From Plasmopara viticola (lineage: Eukaryota; Oomycota; Peronosporomycetes; Peronosporales; Peronosporaceae), in contig MBPM02000028.1 of assembly GCA_001695595.3 (NCBI GenBank), positions 620,001 to 684,000 on the forward strand: DNA of 64,000 bases, given 5' to 3'. Shown in pieces: positions 46,991 to 58,649 of the stretch (the first letter of the stretch is position 1; every line of letters starts with the position of its first letter). The position numbers and the translations under genes are program-made. The notes beneath the pieces are model-generated. The model had not been told where the DNA came from, did not search any database, and saw only the letters and a program-made list of their open reading frames with translations.

Positions 46991-49900
46991 TTCGTCATAT
47001 TATTATGGCTCACGATGCATTGCTTATCGACTTAAAGAAAACGTTTGACTTACGTTTGGTAAAAAGAACTTAACAAGTAGATCTTTTCAGTTGATCGCAC
47101 ATGCGAAGGGTGCCACCAAACTCGCTGAACGCAACCGCAATATTGGCAGGCTTGACTAATTTATTAAGCTGGGAAGCGGTATAATAACTCGTGTCCTTCA
47201 TTTGGGCTTATTTGCAAATGGATTTTGACTATTTTAAGAGTACCAGATCCATAATTGTTAGATTTCCCTTGTATTTTTCAATACTCTTGGGGTTAAAATC
47301 GATCATTTTGACTAAGTTTTTCAAGTTTGAGGTAAGTTACTTGTTTCTAAGTAAATGAAAATTGATATCGTCAAGCTTTTCATCCCAATCGAGCTTAGAA
47401 TTACACTGCAGTGGCGATATCAGAAGGCGGTATTAGCTAGTGTATTCACATATATTGGTGTGTAGTTTGATAAGGCATGAACGGCATCGCCAAATGCAAG
47501 CTCAACGAGTGGAAGTATGCTGAGTCAGCACTTAGGTGTATCCGAATACACGCTGCTTAAAAGATGTTCGAAGAGTTGGTTCATTCGCTGTGTCGGATCA
47601 CCAATTTGCGGGTGGTCCATAGCAAACGTGTTCGGCCTTAAAGCCTAGAGTCTTTTTTATGTAAAAGAAGCCAGTAAAGAGGGAAGGCTTGGCACAAGGT
47701 AATCCACAGTGGGAGTATATGTTGTCGATAGACCGATTTAAGAACAGTGCTGCTGAGTCGACGTCGTCGGCGTAATCACCACAGCCACTGATAGGACTGA
47801 TTTTGCTTCATCGGAAAAGACCACAATAACAATGTTGTCAGCCGAGTCCTGCAGCAGGCCATGCACAACTCCATTATATAAGACTGATAGTGGCGTACAC
47901 AGGTGCACGGTCATTGGAAGCGCAAACCACTTTTTTCAAAAATGTCAGGTGGCTCATTTTTTGATAGATCTATTTTCTAAGCCTTTCGGAGACCTCATTG
48001 ATGAAAAACTCGATTGAGCTCTATTGTTTTTTCGGAAGGCTGTAGTCTTCTACTCCTACTGCGACCAAACCTTACGGAACTTTAACTAAACAACTGGCAC
48101 TTAACATTCGTGTTTCGAGCACTATTGCTCCGTCTTATTAAAAAAGTATACAATAAGTAGCTTTCTACTTCGGCGACCTCTGTCAGCAATCAATTTCAAG
48201 ACCTAAATCAAGTTGCGCTTTCGCAAGCTCGAGGGTATCACAACGAGCTAAGATGGCCGAAATTACCTTTATATCGAGCGCACAACGACTTGATGTGAAT
48301 GAAAACATGGACAATGGAAGCGTGGTGTGCAATGTTGGGTTTGACCAGTTGTCTACATTTACGAGATTACTTCCGTTGACCTATTAAATTACTGGAGACT
48401 ACAAACAGCATATGATTGTTTCTCGGCACAATGAGCTTGCAGTCTACTGCTCAATATGGTATATATGCAATTCAATTTACCGTTACTTACCGTGACTGTT
48501 GTACGCTGCCGTTTCCTTGCGCACATTTGTTTTATCAAAACATGCGCCTATACAACGCAGGCATCCAAACTTAAAAAAGTTGCGCGTCACCATGTCTACG
48601 CATTCATCAAATTGCATTTTAGGCACTTTCGATATCGTGCATTTTTATAAATGGCATAAAGAGATAAACACGGTTAACGAAGAAGTAAATGAATTTGAAG
48701 TTGGACAAGGCCCACTTCTTCCACTTAAACTCACTACTTTATTGCCAACTCGACTAGCAGCTACTATGCAATACCTCAACACCACTACTAGTGCATCTAG
48801 ACATTAAAATACGAATGTTACTCCAACGGGGGAGCCAAAAGGTATCAACAGCTACGCGATCCGATCACGACACCCGGTTTCTCGGCGAATATCCGGTACA
48901 GCTACAAAACCAGACTATCAACTGTCCACAACAGTAGGGTTAAGAGACCCCTCTATCTCGTCTCCACTGTCATGCGAAAGATCGGTTCTCATTAAAGGTT
49001 CTCCGCCATGTTATGCAATCCAATTTGTGTTCACTCTCTTCAAAGCTTGCTACAGCTTCTAGTAACCACCTTAATGCCGCGTCGAACAAACCCTTCCTCT
49101 CGAACAAGGCAATACATATAGCACGCGTCTGCGATCGTATACTTTTGACATCCTCCGCACCGAACACAAACACCGAGCAAGGTTAAAAGCGTTTCCCAGC
49201 TTTAATAATGATACAGAAAATTAGGTTCTATTTCGTTACTGAACCTCCATCTTTTTCGCTCCAGACGTCCTCACACGTCCTTCACCGAAGCATTTTGCAT
49301 ACCAACTTAACGTCAAGTCGATTGAGATAAACTGCGAAATCAACATACAAAACCGAGTATTGTCTTTGCGGCTATTTTGGGTACTATTTACCCAAAACAC
49401 ATGACTTTGCTGATTGTACGCTAAGACGAGTACCGAAAATTTCACCTTTCAGCTCCCAAGTAACCCACACAAGAACAGACTACTCAAGGATGTTCAATGA
49501 ACATCGAATTGTTAGGCATAACGCGCATCAGCGGCTACCTACAGTGTGGCACAACCATACAAAAACCAAGTACATCTTCCAGCCAAGTATCTACTATTTC
49601 ACACTCTTTGCAACTTTGATTGACATAAATTACGAGAAAGATCAAGACGTACACGATTCAAAAGCAATTTAGAGTCACTGACTTAACCTCAAGATCAAGT
49701 AATGCCTTTTGGTAGTTTGACATTCCCCGCCATCTTACTATCTCTCTTCAGTTGCATGCCAAACAAACTTGTCAAAAGCTTAGCACTTTGCCATTAAGCT
49801 GACTACACAAGTGCAGACAAGTTAGATACTCCATTGCACCCAAGGGACCAAGTTTAGCGCATCAGCCTCCGCTCTTGTGCTAAGCTCTACACTCAAATTG

Positions 49901-52900
49901 GCACACAATCTTCACGACACGGCTTAACACCCATGCGGTTATAGTTTCTACATTAATCATGTATCGAAAGCAAGAACTCAAGCAGAGATTGACCCGCAAT
50001 TTAAGCTTTTTCTTGTCACTGCATTAAACGAATCGTTTTGGCTTATGACCACCGCGAGATCCGTCTGCATCGCATACTGGTCCAGATCCCTAATCTCTCC
50101 AACATCCAGTGTAAAAGCACCTCACTGTGGACCTCCAGTGTCGAGCATCAAAAAGTTTACACACTACAACAATGTCGTCTGGAAGTGTAGAACCATGGTT
50201 ACATTTAGCTTTGGCTTACTATTACAGCGTTAAACTTTAGCTTAGGAATAATCGAATAGTTGATGAACTTCCATTATTTCCAGCGATGCGCTAGGTGCGG
50301 ATCCCAGAGCGGTCGATCAACTTTGGATCGTGTTTTTGTTGTGAGCTATAGTCCCACTCAGGTTTTTAAATGAAGCGGCACAACTCACAGCAATGATGTT
50401 CAATAAGCAAAAAAGTCCAAAAAAAGTTTGACTTCCATAGATGAGCTTGAGTCGAAAATATCGTACAGATTCAAAAGGTCTGTCGTTACACAAAAAGCTT
50501 GACAGCGCTCAATCTTTAAAGACACATTAGACGTGGCATATGCCATGGTCATTGAAACTAAACGAGCCTCACATTAAAGCGATTAGTAACTAGTTAACAC
50601 AAATCCAAGCTCTCTATGTATTGCCCAGTGTCGACAGCCCAGCGGATTGCCTCGCATGGTCTTTTGCCAGACATGCTTGCTCTCCAGCGGCAGTCACTCA
50701 AGCAACTTTTATCTCTGAAATCGAATAGCCAATCCTTTTAATCCTCTTTTGGATGGACAACATTGTTTTTTCCTTAGCGTTTGTATTTGGTATACTAGAC
50801 TGGACAATGTAACACTTTGCCCATCCGAATGAAAGGGTGTCGAAAAGGTAGTGTTTATCTTGGACTGATGACTTTGTTAGTGGCAATGTGGACAGATTGC
50901 TCGTCGTGTGGGTACGTTACATAGCGTAATAAGTTCATACTTGAGAATCTGAGCCTAATGATTCAGTCATAGGTAATGAGATCGTCACGTGAAAAAAGTG
51001 TTGAAGCCTCCATTTGTGGGTAACCAAGTTTTACCAGCATCACAGGCAGCATGAGACGCTCAAGATAGCGCCGTTAATTTTAATAACATATAGTAATCGG
51101 TCCGTAACATAGCACCATTTAAGCGTGAGTAGCAGACTTTTGCAAGCGATTGCTTTGATTTTAGGTGACAAAACATAACGCAGGTCTACAGGTGCGCAAC
51201 GAAGTACCACCAAGAGTGAATGTCGCAAAACATGTTTGGGCAATACGAAACTTGTCCCTGTGTCTCAAAAGCGACCATGGGGAAGGCAAAAAATACTTTT
51301 TTAGGGATAGGACAATATCAATGTGGTGTGTGCACTATAATTACAGGCACTGCCAGAGTTGTCAGACTCTTTTTTCCATTCTTAAAAACTGATTCTATTA
51401 AGCTGAAAGCAAGCTGAAAGACAGGGACATCTTGAAGGTGGTGTTCGAATGATTATGACCTCTCAAGTGGGATAAATACATTAAATTTAAATTATTCTTG
51501 CCTTAGCCGAGAGGTTCTGGTAAATCAAGAGGATGTTTTTTCCACTAAAAACAGGCCTACAAAAACTGCGCCGACAAGATGAGATTGATGTCTTGCCGGG
51601 CGCGACGTACTTCGTCAGTACAGCCATGAAAGCAGTAAGACCTTATTGAAGACGTTTATCCGCGAAAAACTAATAGAAAGTCGACAAAGTCGGCGCTTTG
51701 TGGAAAGCCGCTACCGGTGAGCGTAGATTTTTTCTACAAGGAAGAGAGGGATGAATTTCTTGCTCTTGGTCAGAAAGATAAAAAAGATTGCACTAGCAAT
51801 ATCAAAGCTCAAAGAAAAAGCACGCAATTGTACAAATGTTCAATTGATCTGACGCTTTCCACCTAAAAAAAGCTGAAGCGTCAGCTGACGCTAGTTTTTG
51901 GCAACACTGATGTACAGCCAAGATCCTTGCAAAAATCCAAAACAATATAAAATGGTAAACCTCTACAAAATTCGGTCAGCAATATTCTCTTGGAGGTGGA
52001 AGCAGCCTCCGTCTTTAAAACGGATTGCCGCACACACTACCCAGATGAACATGCTTCATCCAAACACGACCACTCCTAAGGATGCCATTTATTTGCTTTC
52101 AAATGCCAAGTTTAATTTTTGACCAATACGGGTAGCGGGAGGCTCGCGAAGCCGAGGCTGTATTCTTCTTTAACCTTAGCTAAGATCAAAAGTATTAATA
52201 ACCCTTCATATTGTGGGACACCTTTTCTTCGCTATGCACTTTGCATGAAAACGCCGCTAAACTCGGGGTCAATCAATCCTTGTCGCCGGCACTTTGAGCC
52301 GAAGAAAGGTACTTACGCAACATGGGCCTTCTGATTTGAAATAGTCTGCTCTTGATTTAGGCTTGCGTCTTATTTTTAACAACTGCTTACGTGCACGCGC
52401 ATAAGACTGGTTTAGGCCCTAGCTTCTTTGGGGAAGCCCTGGGCTTCGTAAGCTCTCAAAAAGGTATTGGACATTTTTCGTCCATGTGAACGATAAGTTC
52501 CACAGTCAGATTCAACAGCAGCGCGCTAAAAGTGAAAGCTATCAACTGCATCAAAAAATTTAGCCGGTCGCTCGATGTGCACAACCTTACGACGAAAATT
52601 TCAATTGGCTTATAGCTTATCCGGTCGTAGCTGTAGATACTATTAGCTTATAATTCTATGAGCAAGATCGAGCGCAGATACATATTCACGAAGAGGTGAT
52701 GGGGCACCTCAGGATTCCCAGGACGCTCGTTTATTGAAATACTCTAACTACATATAAGTGTTGTGTATGTCGACATCGTTCAGAAAAGGTTGATGGAGTT
52801 CATTCAATGCCGTTGTCGAAATATCGAATATTGCTCACAACAATCCAGAGCTTACCCCTTCCGATCTAGCATTTCTAGTCTCTAGCAGAAATTTATCACA

Positions 52901-53096
52901 CTAAAGAAACATATTTGGATTTTTTTCCCACATGTTTAGTATTTCTTATTTCATATCGTATTTCTTGCCTCAAGATTACATTCGTCGACTTTTTTGTAGC
53001 AAAACTGGTCTCATGTTGTAAATCTAGAAATTTAAGATTTTCAATCCTATTTCACTTATTTTAGAAAAGTTCCGTGCTTCAAAGAATCGGCGGTCT
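46991..53096. other. Transposon-rich spacer without a supported gene
   Basis: No intact gene. From about 48.8 to 50.2 kb the plus strand is clearly poor in G and rich in C, A and T, so the minus strand reads more like decayed coding or LTR sequence. The minus frames 48970-49173 and 49236-49445 could belong to an old retroelement, but I cannot name a domain. The rest, including 50.3-53.0 kb, is AT-rich debris. Confidence 0.4.
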
Positions 53097-53366
53097 TCAA
53101 GAGCGCGTCAGATTATTTACATAGATGGGCTTAAAGTTGGTAGATGCATACACAGCATCGTTTAATTCAAATTCGACTATAACTGGCTCATCGGCCCACA
53201 AATGTGGCGCCCAGTTCACAAACTGCGCAGTGCATCCTCCGGTGCACGATTGGTCCCTTTCGTCTGGCCATCTGCGTCCGAATTTTTGCGCAAAACACTG
53301 TTTCATAGTTGGAGCAGCTTTTGCCAAAACGCAAGTGGAAAGCCAGTTTTCAAAACAAACGATCAC
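53097..53366 (-). pseudogene. Ty3/gypsy integrase remnant
   Basis: The minus-strand frame ends with VEFELNDAVYASTNFKPIYV, the well-conserved segment of gypsy integrases just after the catalytic core ('EFALNNAVHASTGYTPF' type). It is preceded by a decayed segment with FVNWAPHLWADEPVI. The rest of pol and the LTRs are not recognisable around it. It is on the opposite strand to the RNase H remnant at 46.2-47.0 kb, so the two belong to different insertions or to a rearranged one. Confidence 0.75.
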
Positions 53367-55323
53367 TTTGTGTAGTGGACCGTTACATACGGTCCTTTCA
53401 TTTTGAAAAGGTGGCGAATGTGTATCGCATCATCCATGAAAAGCTATTATTTCAATGCTTTGAATGTGAATCGCGTCCTGATTGAGATGCATCGTAAGGA
53501 TTCGACCGGAGAGGAGACATATCGAAAATGCATCGGTGAGTTAACTATGATGGGTTGTTAACGCAATTGGCGGAAATAAAGCGTTCTGCTCTCGAGCTTT
53601 TTTTTTCTTTAGCTTTCTTTGCTTTGTGGTACCTGTCAGAGGCTCTATAGAGCCTTTAAATTAGAAAAAAATGCACGGTTTCGGCCAGATTTTGAGCCAG
53701 ACACGTATAGTATTACCTGATTTTCCGCCATTAAAGCAGCGGATATTGCCTTGCTCGTTAGTGCTCAAGTTCAATGGGACACGCCCCGAATCAGCAAACC
53801 ACTAATTTGGGTCCTATAAGTATGAGGCTGCCTATTCACGACGTACTTAAAAGCAAGCCTTTCTGTGGCTGCATTTCTTCCGAAAGCAAGAAATGATGTT
53901 TCTATTACAGTCGCCTCTCATCGTTCCGACCTGCGTGCCAAGAGCTAAGTGCGAGGCATACTCATCCTTAAGCTGTTCGTAGACGCAAGCATTTTGATGT
54001 ATTTAAAAGGTAGACCATGTCGTCAGCTCCCTTAGCTCATGAAAAAGCTTAAAACGTAGTACATTTCTTGCTCGCATGTGAGAGCTTGTGGAGCTCAAAG
54101 TTTTTTTAAAGTACCGCTGCCCACGGCTCATTTTATATTATTCCCAGGGCACAAAGCACTGTGGTAAAGCTGTTTTACGGGTAGTGTCTAGCTTCCGGCC
54201 CATCCTCTTCAGGTATATTAACGCAAATGCCTCACGTACCTCATCATTCGCGATTGGGGCTACCTCGGTAAGCATAACTACCTTTTTAAAATGCAGGTGA
54301 GTTCCTGTTTCTGCCTTTCTTTGATGGTAGGAGGATACGGCTTGCACCCCACATAAGGCGCTACCGCCGGAAGGACTTGAGTCTATGCTGCATAAGCTTC
54401 TGATCATAGATTTTGCTTTAATGCTCGGTAGCCATGATACGTTCTTCCTGCTTAGGCCTCCTCAGAGTTAGCAAACGGCTCGTCCGTCAATTGCGGGTGG
54501 TGGTCCTATCCATATCAGCTTTTTTCAAGAATCAGTTTACCTGCGTGGGCGTAGGATCAACTATATAAGTTTTCAGTTGTCACGGGATTTTACAGCACCT
54601 TGCACAGAGGAGGCATGCAGAAATGTACGATTATTCAGTGAGTGACCGTCCACATCTTAAAGAGAATTATATTTTCAATAAGATGCAATCTAACAACGCC
54701 AACAAAAGTGCTCAGAAGGCACGAGATTACAAAATCTCGGCTTTTTGTAAACAAGCAAAGACACAGCACTCGATACATCACTAAAATTGTCCCACGCACA
54801 TACATTGGTTGCCTCAGTGAGAGGTAAAGTTGATCACTGCTACCAAATGCGCATGCTTGTGTCCCATGCGATGGTGACTCCGTCATAACCGAACGTGTAA
54901 CCTTCTGCTATGCTCCTGATGATTAAAAGATGGCTGCTTCTTTCGTATCTTCAACAACGGAGTGGCTGTAAAGACTTTTACTGATCGAGGAGGATACAGT
55001 GAATATTATTGCAAGTACGAGAGAAAGTTATCTGTCGATGCATCACCCAAATTGGGCCCTGTAGCATGTCGATTCTCGTTTCACGTCAAAAGAATCGATG
55101 TCACTACAGAAATTAGTTCTTTTAGTAAAAATTGATTTACCACAAAACAAAGTGGCTTCGACCTGTGACAATGATTTTTCTGTGGCAATGAGTAAGATGA
55201 CTCTTTCCTCTCTTTACTCCCTTGACTCAAGATGCCACAATCGCACGCTCTTATCCCCACTTACTTGCTAATACATTTCCATAGATCGGATGGCGCACTA
55301 CTACATTCACGACACATGCGTGT
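53367..55323. other. Spacer with no recognised gene
   Basis: AT-rich, with short frames on both strands (for example 54138-54407 minus) and no motif that I recognise. From about 55200 the plus strand becomes pyrimidine-rich, as seen in oomycete promoters and leaders, just before the decayed gene at 55411. Confidence 0.45.
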
Positions 55324-55410
55324 TCATTCTACTCGACAGCAACTTTGCCCCTCTTTCATTGCCAGACCATCACTTTGCCATCTACCATAGTCTCTCACTA
55401 TCTCCAATCT

Positions 55411-56010
55411 ATGCCTGATGACCAGCAATCATTACGATAGCTTCACTTCCAGAAGCAGCAAATTTACTTCAAGTCTCAAGAAACCATGGACGGTGAATGT
55501 CCCGTTCTGCATATATCCCCTTAAATGTTGCAATATTGCAGTGTTGAAACATGTAACTTGCTCTTGCTTGATTAAATTAAGAAGGAGAAATTTTCCGAAT
55601 GGTAAACGGCAAGACAAGGCATGAGGTTTCACTTGCGATAACGAGTTCGTCCGTTTTGTTGTCTATATCGTACACTCGCACCTTATGGTCGAAAACGATC
55701 ACAAACACTTTGCTCTCAAGAAGATAAATGGCGAATTTTACGACTCGCTGTCCACTGTATTGATTAACGATCGAACTTTACTTGCTTTTTATCGCAAGGA
55801 GAAGGATTTGTCCGTACAACTGGTGCATTGCATCGTTTGACCCTTCCAACAGTCGACAAGCTAGACTCGGACACGAAGGAACCACAAGACGATGTACGAC
55901 TATGCCTCATTTCCGAACTGCTTGAAAAGACAGCTGCTGGTTTGAATCAACGAAAAGAAACCAAGGTCGTCCGAAGAGGTAGAAGTGATCGAGACATATA
56001 GTACCTTAAA
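55411..56010 (+). pseudogene. Decayed protein-coding gene convergent with adenosine deaminase
   Basis: Starting at an ATG (MPDDQQSLR then stop), the sequence keeps long coding-like stretches interrupted by stops and frame changes. One frame gives FQKQQIYFKSQETMDGECPV. Another gives VENDHKHFALKKINGEFYDS and LLAFYRKEKDLSVQLVH (about 55686-55835). A third gives DKLDSDTKEPQDDVRL and SELLEKTAAGLNQRKE (about 55860-55960). A pyrimidine-rich leader with an initiator-like TCATTCTACTCG (55324-55335) precedes it. Its 3' part is duplicated at about 56500-56635 (QLVHSLVRPQEFDSDTEE). I cannot identify the parent family. The reading is inference from frame continuity and the duplication. Confidence 0.4.
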
Positions 56011-56050
56011 ACGATGCTCTCATGCAATCTTGATTTCTTTTTGATTGTCA

Positions 56051-56164
56051 CGAAAAATGTGAATCAAAAGGTCATTAAAGTCGATCACGTGGTGAGTATG
56101 CGCGCGTTTGATTGCGTAATCACCGAGCATGAACGAGCGTTTATAATCTGTCAAAAGAATAGGA
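56051..56164 (-). pseudogene. Duplicated 3'-end fragment of the adenosine deaminase gene
   Basis: On the minus strand this encodes, without a stop, about 38 residues that match the C-terminal part of the adenosine deaminase at 56716: KRSFMLGDYAIKRAHTHHVI here against [20 protein letters not shown] there. At DNA level the blocks GATCACGTGGTGAGTAT and TTGCGTAATCACCG are shared. No other part of the enzyme is present, so it is a fragment left by a local duplication of about 700 bp that also copied the end of the neighbouring decayed gene. Confidence 0.85.
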
Positions 56165-56499
56165 CCCTTTAAGAGGGTTAGGGTACGCTAGCGGGTAGGT
56201 GTAAAGTATTCACGACATCTCTATTCCTGAGAAAGAAGAAAGAAGACAAGAAAACAATGCTGTTTCGTGAAGAAAAAGGATCCAGTGAGCTTGGTGAAAG
56301 GCAACGCACGTCGAAGATACAGAGAAGGTTGCCACATATAAGTTGTTCACTCTAATTATATTCAAGATCTCGAAGTTGCAGGGCTGCAGTCCATCTAGCT
56401 TCCTCCCAAGCATTTGCATGAGTAACCAGAATCTCAAGTATCTTATACGCTTATATTTTATCATCTCCTATATATGGTTCAAGTACATTTCTGACCACG

Positions 56500-56640
56500 A
56501 AAAAAGTGTTCCAAAGTTCTATAAGCAAAGTCGCTCGCCAGGGAAATTTCTCGATGCAACTGGTACATTCCTTGGTCCGCCCTCAAGAGTTCGACTCGGA
56601 CACTGAGGAAGTGAAGGACCATGTCGATCTCTAGACTTCA
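56500..56640 (+). pseudogene. Second copy of the 3' end of the decayed gene
   Basis: Keeps QLVHSLVRPQEFDSDTEE and ends HVDL with a TAG at about 56630. It matches the VQLVH and LDSDTKE segments at 55.8-55.9 kb. Together with the adjacent adenosine deaminase 3' end it forms the right-hand unit of the tandem duplication. This copy is closer to an uninterrupted frame than the left one. Confidence 0.45.
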
Positions 56641-56715
56641 CGAAGAGACAGTAATCAACGAAAAGGAAAGCAAGGTCTTGGTACTTGAGTCTCTTTGATT
56701 CTTTGGAACTGACGC

Positions 56716-58008
56716 TCATCCAGACTTGCTTGTGCTGGAATCGTTTATGTTAAATTTGTGAATCAAATGATCATAATAGTCAATCACGTGGTGAGTATAC
56801 GCGCGTTTGTTTGCGTAATCACCGGGCATGAACGAGCGCTTGAAACCTGTCAATAAGATTTGGCGCAACTCGTGTGGAGTGAGATGAAAGGCGTCACATG
56901 CCAGACGTACCTCGTGAACCATATTTGTGTGGGATACGGTACAATTATCGGTACACAAACTAACTGCTAGTTTACTTGTCAGCATTTCCCGCAATGGGTG
57001 GCACCTCGCATCCTGTTGCATATCAGGGGTCGTCTGTAAATTACTGGAAAGACAAACTTCGATACACGTGCGTGAGTTGCCAAGATACTGGATAAGGTTG
57101 TGGCAATATTGTTTGCACTCGTCTTCATTCAAGTTGACTTTCTTGATTGTATCATGACGAAACAAGTGTAACCCATGCCCAATCCTTTCGGCGTGTAAGT
57201 CGGTAATGGCCTCAAAGATGCTTTCGGGACCGTAACCCTCTCCTGCGTGTACCGTTTTGTGCATAAACTTTTTGTGTGCAAACTGAAAGGCCTCGATGTG
57301 ATCATGCGCCGGGTACCCTTTTTCAGCTCCTGCAAGATCCAAAGCCACGATGGGTACCCCATGTGCCATTTTCGTCGCATAGGCTTGCGTAATCAAGGCC
57401 ATTGATGCCAGTCCATAGACGCGGTGCGGCTCTTCATGAGAATGAACGTCACAGAATTGAGTATAGTACGGACTAAATGCGGACGTGAAAAATCTCATGG
57501 CACAGACAATTATTCCATAGGCAAATGGAGGTGCCAAGCCCGAGGCAACATTGTCATCAGTGGCATTAAATTCCTCTGTGGCACGTTTTAAGCCACGATT
57601 GACACTTAGCAATACTTGATCCAGGGGCAAGTTGCCAGGAATCGCATGAAGTTGCGGAGCGAAGCGAGTTTCAAAGTATCGGACGCCCAGATTAAATTGG
57701 TCACACGCTTGTTCGTACCCCGCACGCTCGAGCGCTTCTTCTGTTCGTAAGACAGCGACAACGTACGAGAAAGAGACGAGGTAGTCCTCCAGAGAGGGAT
57801 ACGTTTCCTTGAAGACGACGCGATGCAATTGCTTGACATCATAAGTCGGGAGTTTCACGCCTTGTTCGATAGCCAGGTCGATTAGCGTTTGAGGACGCAA
57901 GGAACCGTCGAGATGACAATGCAAATCCGTCTTGGGCACGAGAAGCAGAAACTCGTCCGAGAACGTCTCGTTCTTGGGGTAATTATGAAGTAGGTTGAGT
58001 GGCGTCAT
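56716..58008 (-). CDS. Adenosine deaminase
   Basis: A protein of 430 residues from the ATG at 58008 (the frame extends upstream only to a TTG). It converts adenosine to inosine in purine salvage, presumably in the cytosol. The active-site motifs are complete: zinc ligands His30 and His32 in [10 protein letters not shown], catalytic VHAGE (His254 zinc ligand, Glu257 general acid), RIGHG (His278), SSNLQT (321-326), and zinc ligand Asp354 in LCTDN. The residue after Asp354 is Asn, as in many bacterial-type enzymes, where mammalian ADA has a second Asp. Residues 60-190 are longer than usual between the first motif and the core, but the frame is intact and no intron is needed. A SINE lies 68 bp upstream of the ATG, and a fragment of its own 3' end lies downstream. 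Confidence 0.95.
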   Translation of the reverse strand: MTPLNLLHNYPKNETFSDEFLLLVPKTDLHCHLDGSLRPQTLIDLAIEQGVKLPTYDVKQLHRVVFKETYPSLEDYLVSFSYVVAVLRTEEALERAGYEQACDQFNLGVRYFETRFAPQLHAIPGNLPLDQVLLSVNRGLKRATEEFNATDDNVASGLAPPFAYGIIVCAMRFFTSAFSPYYTQFCDVHSHEEPHRVYGLASMALITQAYATKMAHGVPIVALDLAGAEKGYPAHDHIEAFQFAHKKFMHKTVHAGEGYGPESIFEAITDLHAERIGHGLHLFRHDTIKKVNLNEDECKQYCHNLIQYLGNSRTCIEVCLSSNLQTTPDMQQDARCHPLREMLTSKLAVSLCTDNCTVSHTNMVHEVRLACDAFHLTPHELRQILLTGFKRSFMPGDYANKRAYTHHVIDYYDHLIHKFNINDSSTSKSG

Positions 58009-58058
58009 TAAAATGAAATTGCAAGTTGAGAGGTAGAAAAAAAGATTTTTCAGGCTAG

Positions 58059-58070
58059 AGATCAAAGTGA
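58059..58070 (-). promoter_or_regulatory. Initiator-like site of adenosine deaminase, inside a SINE target duplication
   Basis: On the minus strand TCACTTTGATCT fits the short oomycete initiator consensus YCAYTYYNWYNN. It lies about 50 bp before the ATG at 58008 and overlaps the target duplication AAAGTGACTTAT (58064-58075) of the SINE. Inference from consensus and position. Confidence 0.35.
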
Positions 58071-58407
58071 CTTATGTAATGTATTACGTTATCGCGTTGC
58101 CAAGTTATGCACGTGCTAGGCTCAGTCTGGCTAGTCCACGGCATAGAGTGGTGTCCGCATACGTCGAGTCTCGTTCGGCGGGCAGTGCAGCCAGCACCGA
58201 GGTCGTGAGGGTCTTCTATTATTTTGCTTAGCTCTGACTTGGTAAGAGCCCAGGTGGCGCCCGGTGCTGGAAACCGTCGCGTCGAGGGTGAGACTCGTTA
58301 GAGACCTGCAGATGCCCGAGAGCACCTGCCCAAAGCGCGCGAGCATTTAGCCCCCGCGCTTGGAAGGAGGGCGTCACCCCAACCTTTTCCAAGCTAAAGT
58401 GACTTAT
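58064..58407 (-). mobile_element. SINE-like retroposon, copy 2, with 12-bp target duplication
   Basis: The element occupies about 58076-58395 on the minus strand and matches 11543-11868 with roughly a dozen differences by eye. It is bounded by AAAGTGACTTAT at 58064-58075 and again at 58396-58407. In element orientation its head starts GGAAAAGGTTGGGG and its tail ends GTAATACATT, a shortened form of the AATAC tail of copy 1. It sits in the short space between adenosine deaminase (minus) and the small ORF at 58464 (plus). Before insertion those two ATGs would have been only about 125 bp apart. Confidence 0.9.
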
Positions 58408-58463
58408 ATATTTGATAATTTGCCAACTTGGGGTACGCAACCCTTATCATCAGGTTGAAGAAG

Positions 58464-58595
58464 ATGCTACGGTCGCGCGTCTCTACTTCCTCGCCGTCTG
58501 TCAATGATCCACCATTCGAGACGATTCGTCAAGAGAATCGCTTCTGCTTCGTAAGCTGTATATTCTGGGCCTTTGTGACACTGCTACTGCTTTGA
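58464..58595 (+). CDS. Possible small membrane protein or first exon, divergent from adenosine deaminase
   Basis: An ATG-started frame of 43 residues with a polar, Ser-rich N-terminus and a C-terminal hydrophobic segment (FCFVSCIFWAFVTLLLL) that could be a tail anchor. Composition is gene-like compared with the flanks, and the position, head-to-head with adenosine deaminase across a short spacer, is that of a real gene start. It may be a complete micro-protein, or the first exon of a gene whose later parts (58.65-59.19 kb) have decayed. No family is recognised. Confidence 0.35.
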   Translation: MLRSRVSTSSPSVNDPPFETIRQENRFCFVSCIFWAFVTLLLL

Positions 58596-58649
58596 CACGT
58601 GAGGCATCAGTTTAATTGCAATTGCGTAGTATGGAAAAGCTGTAACATT

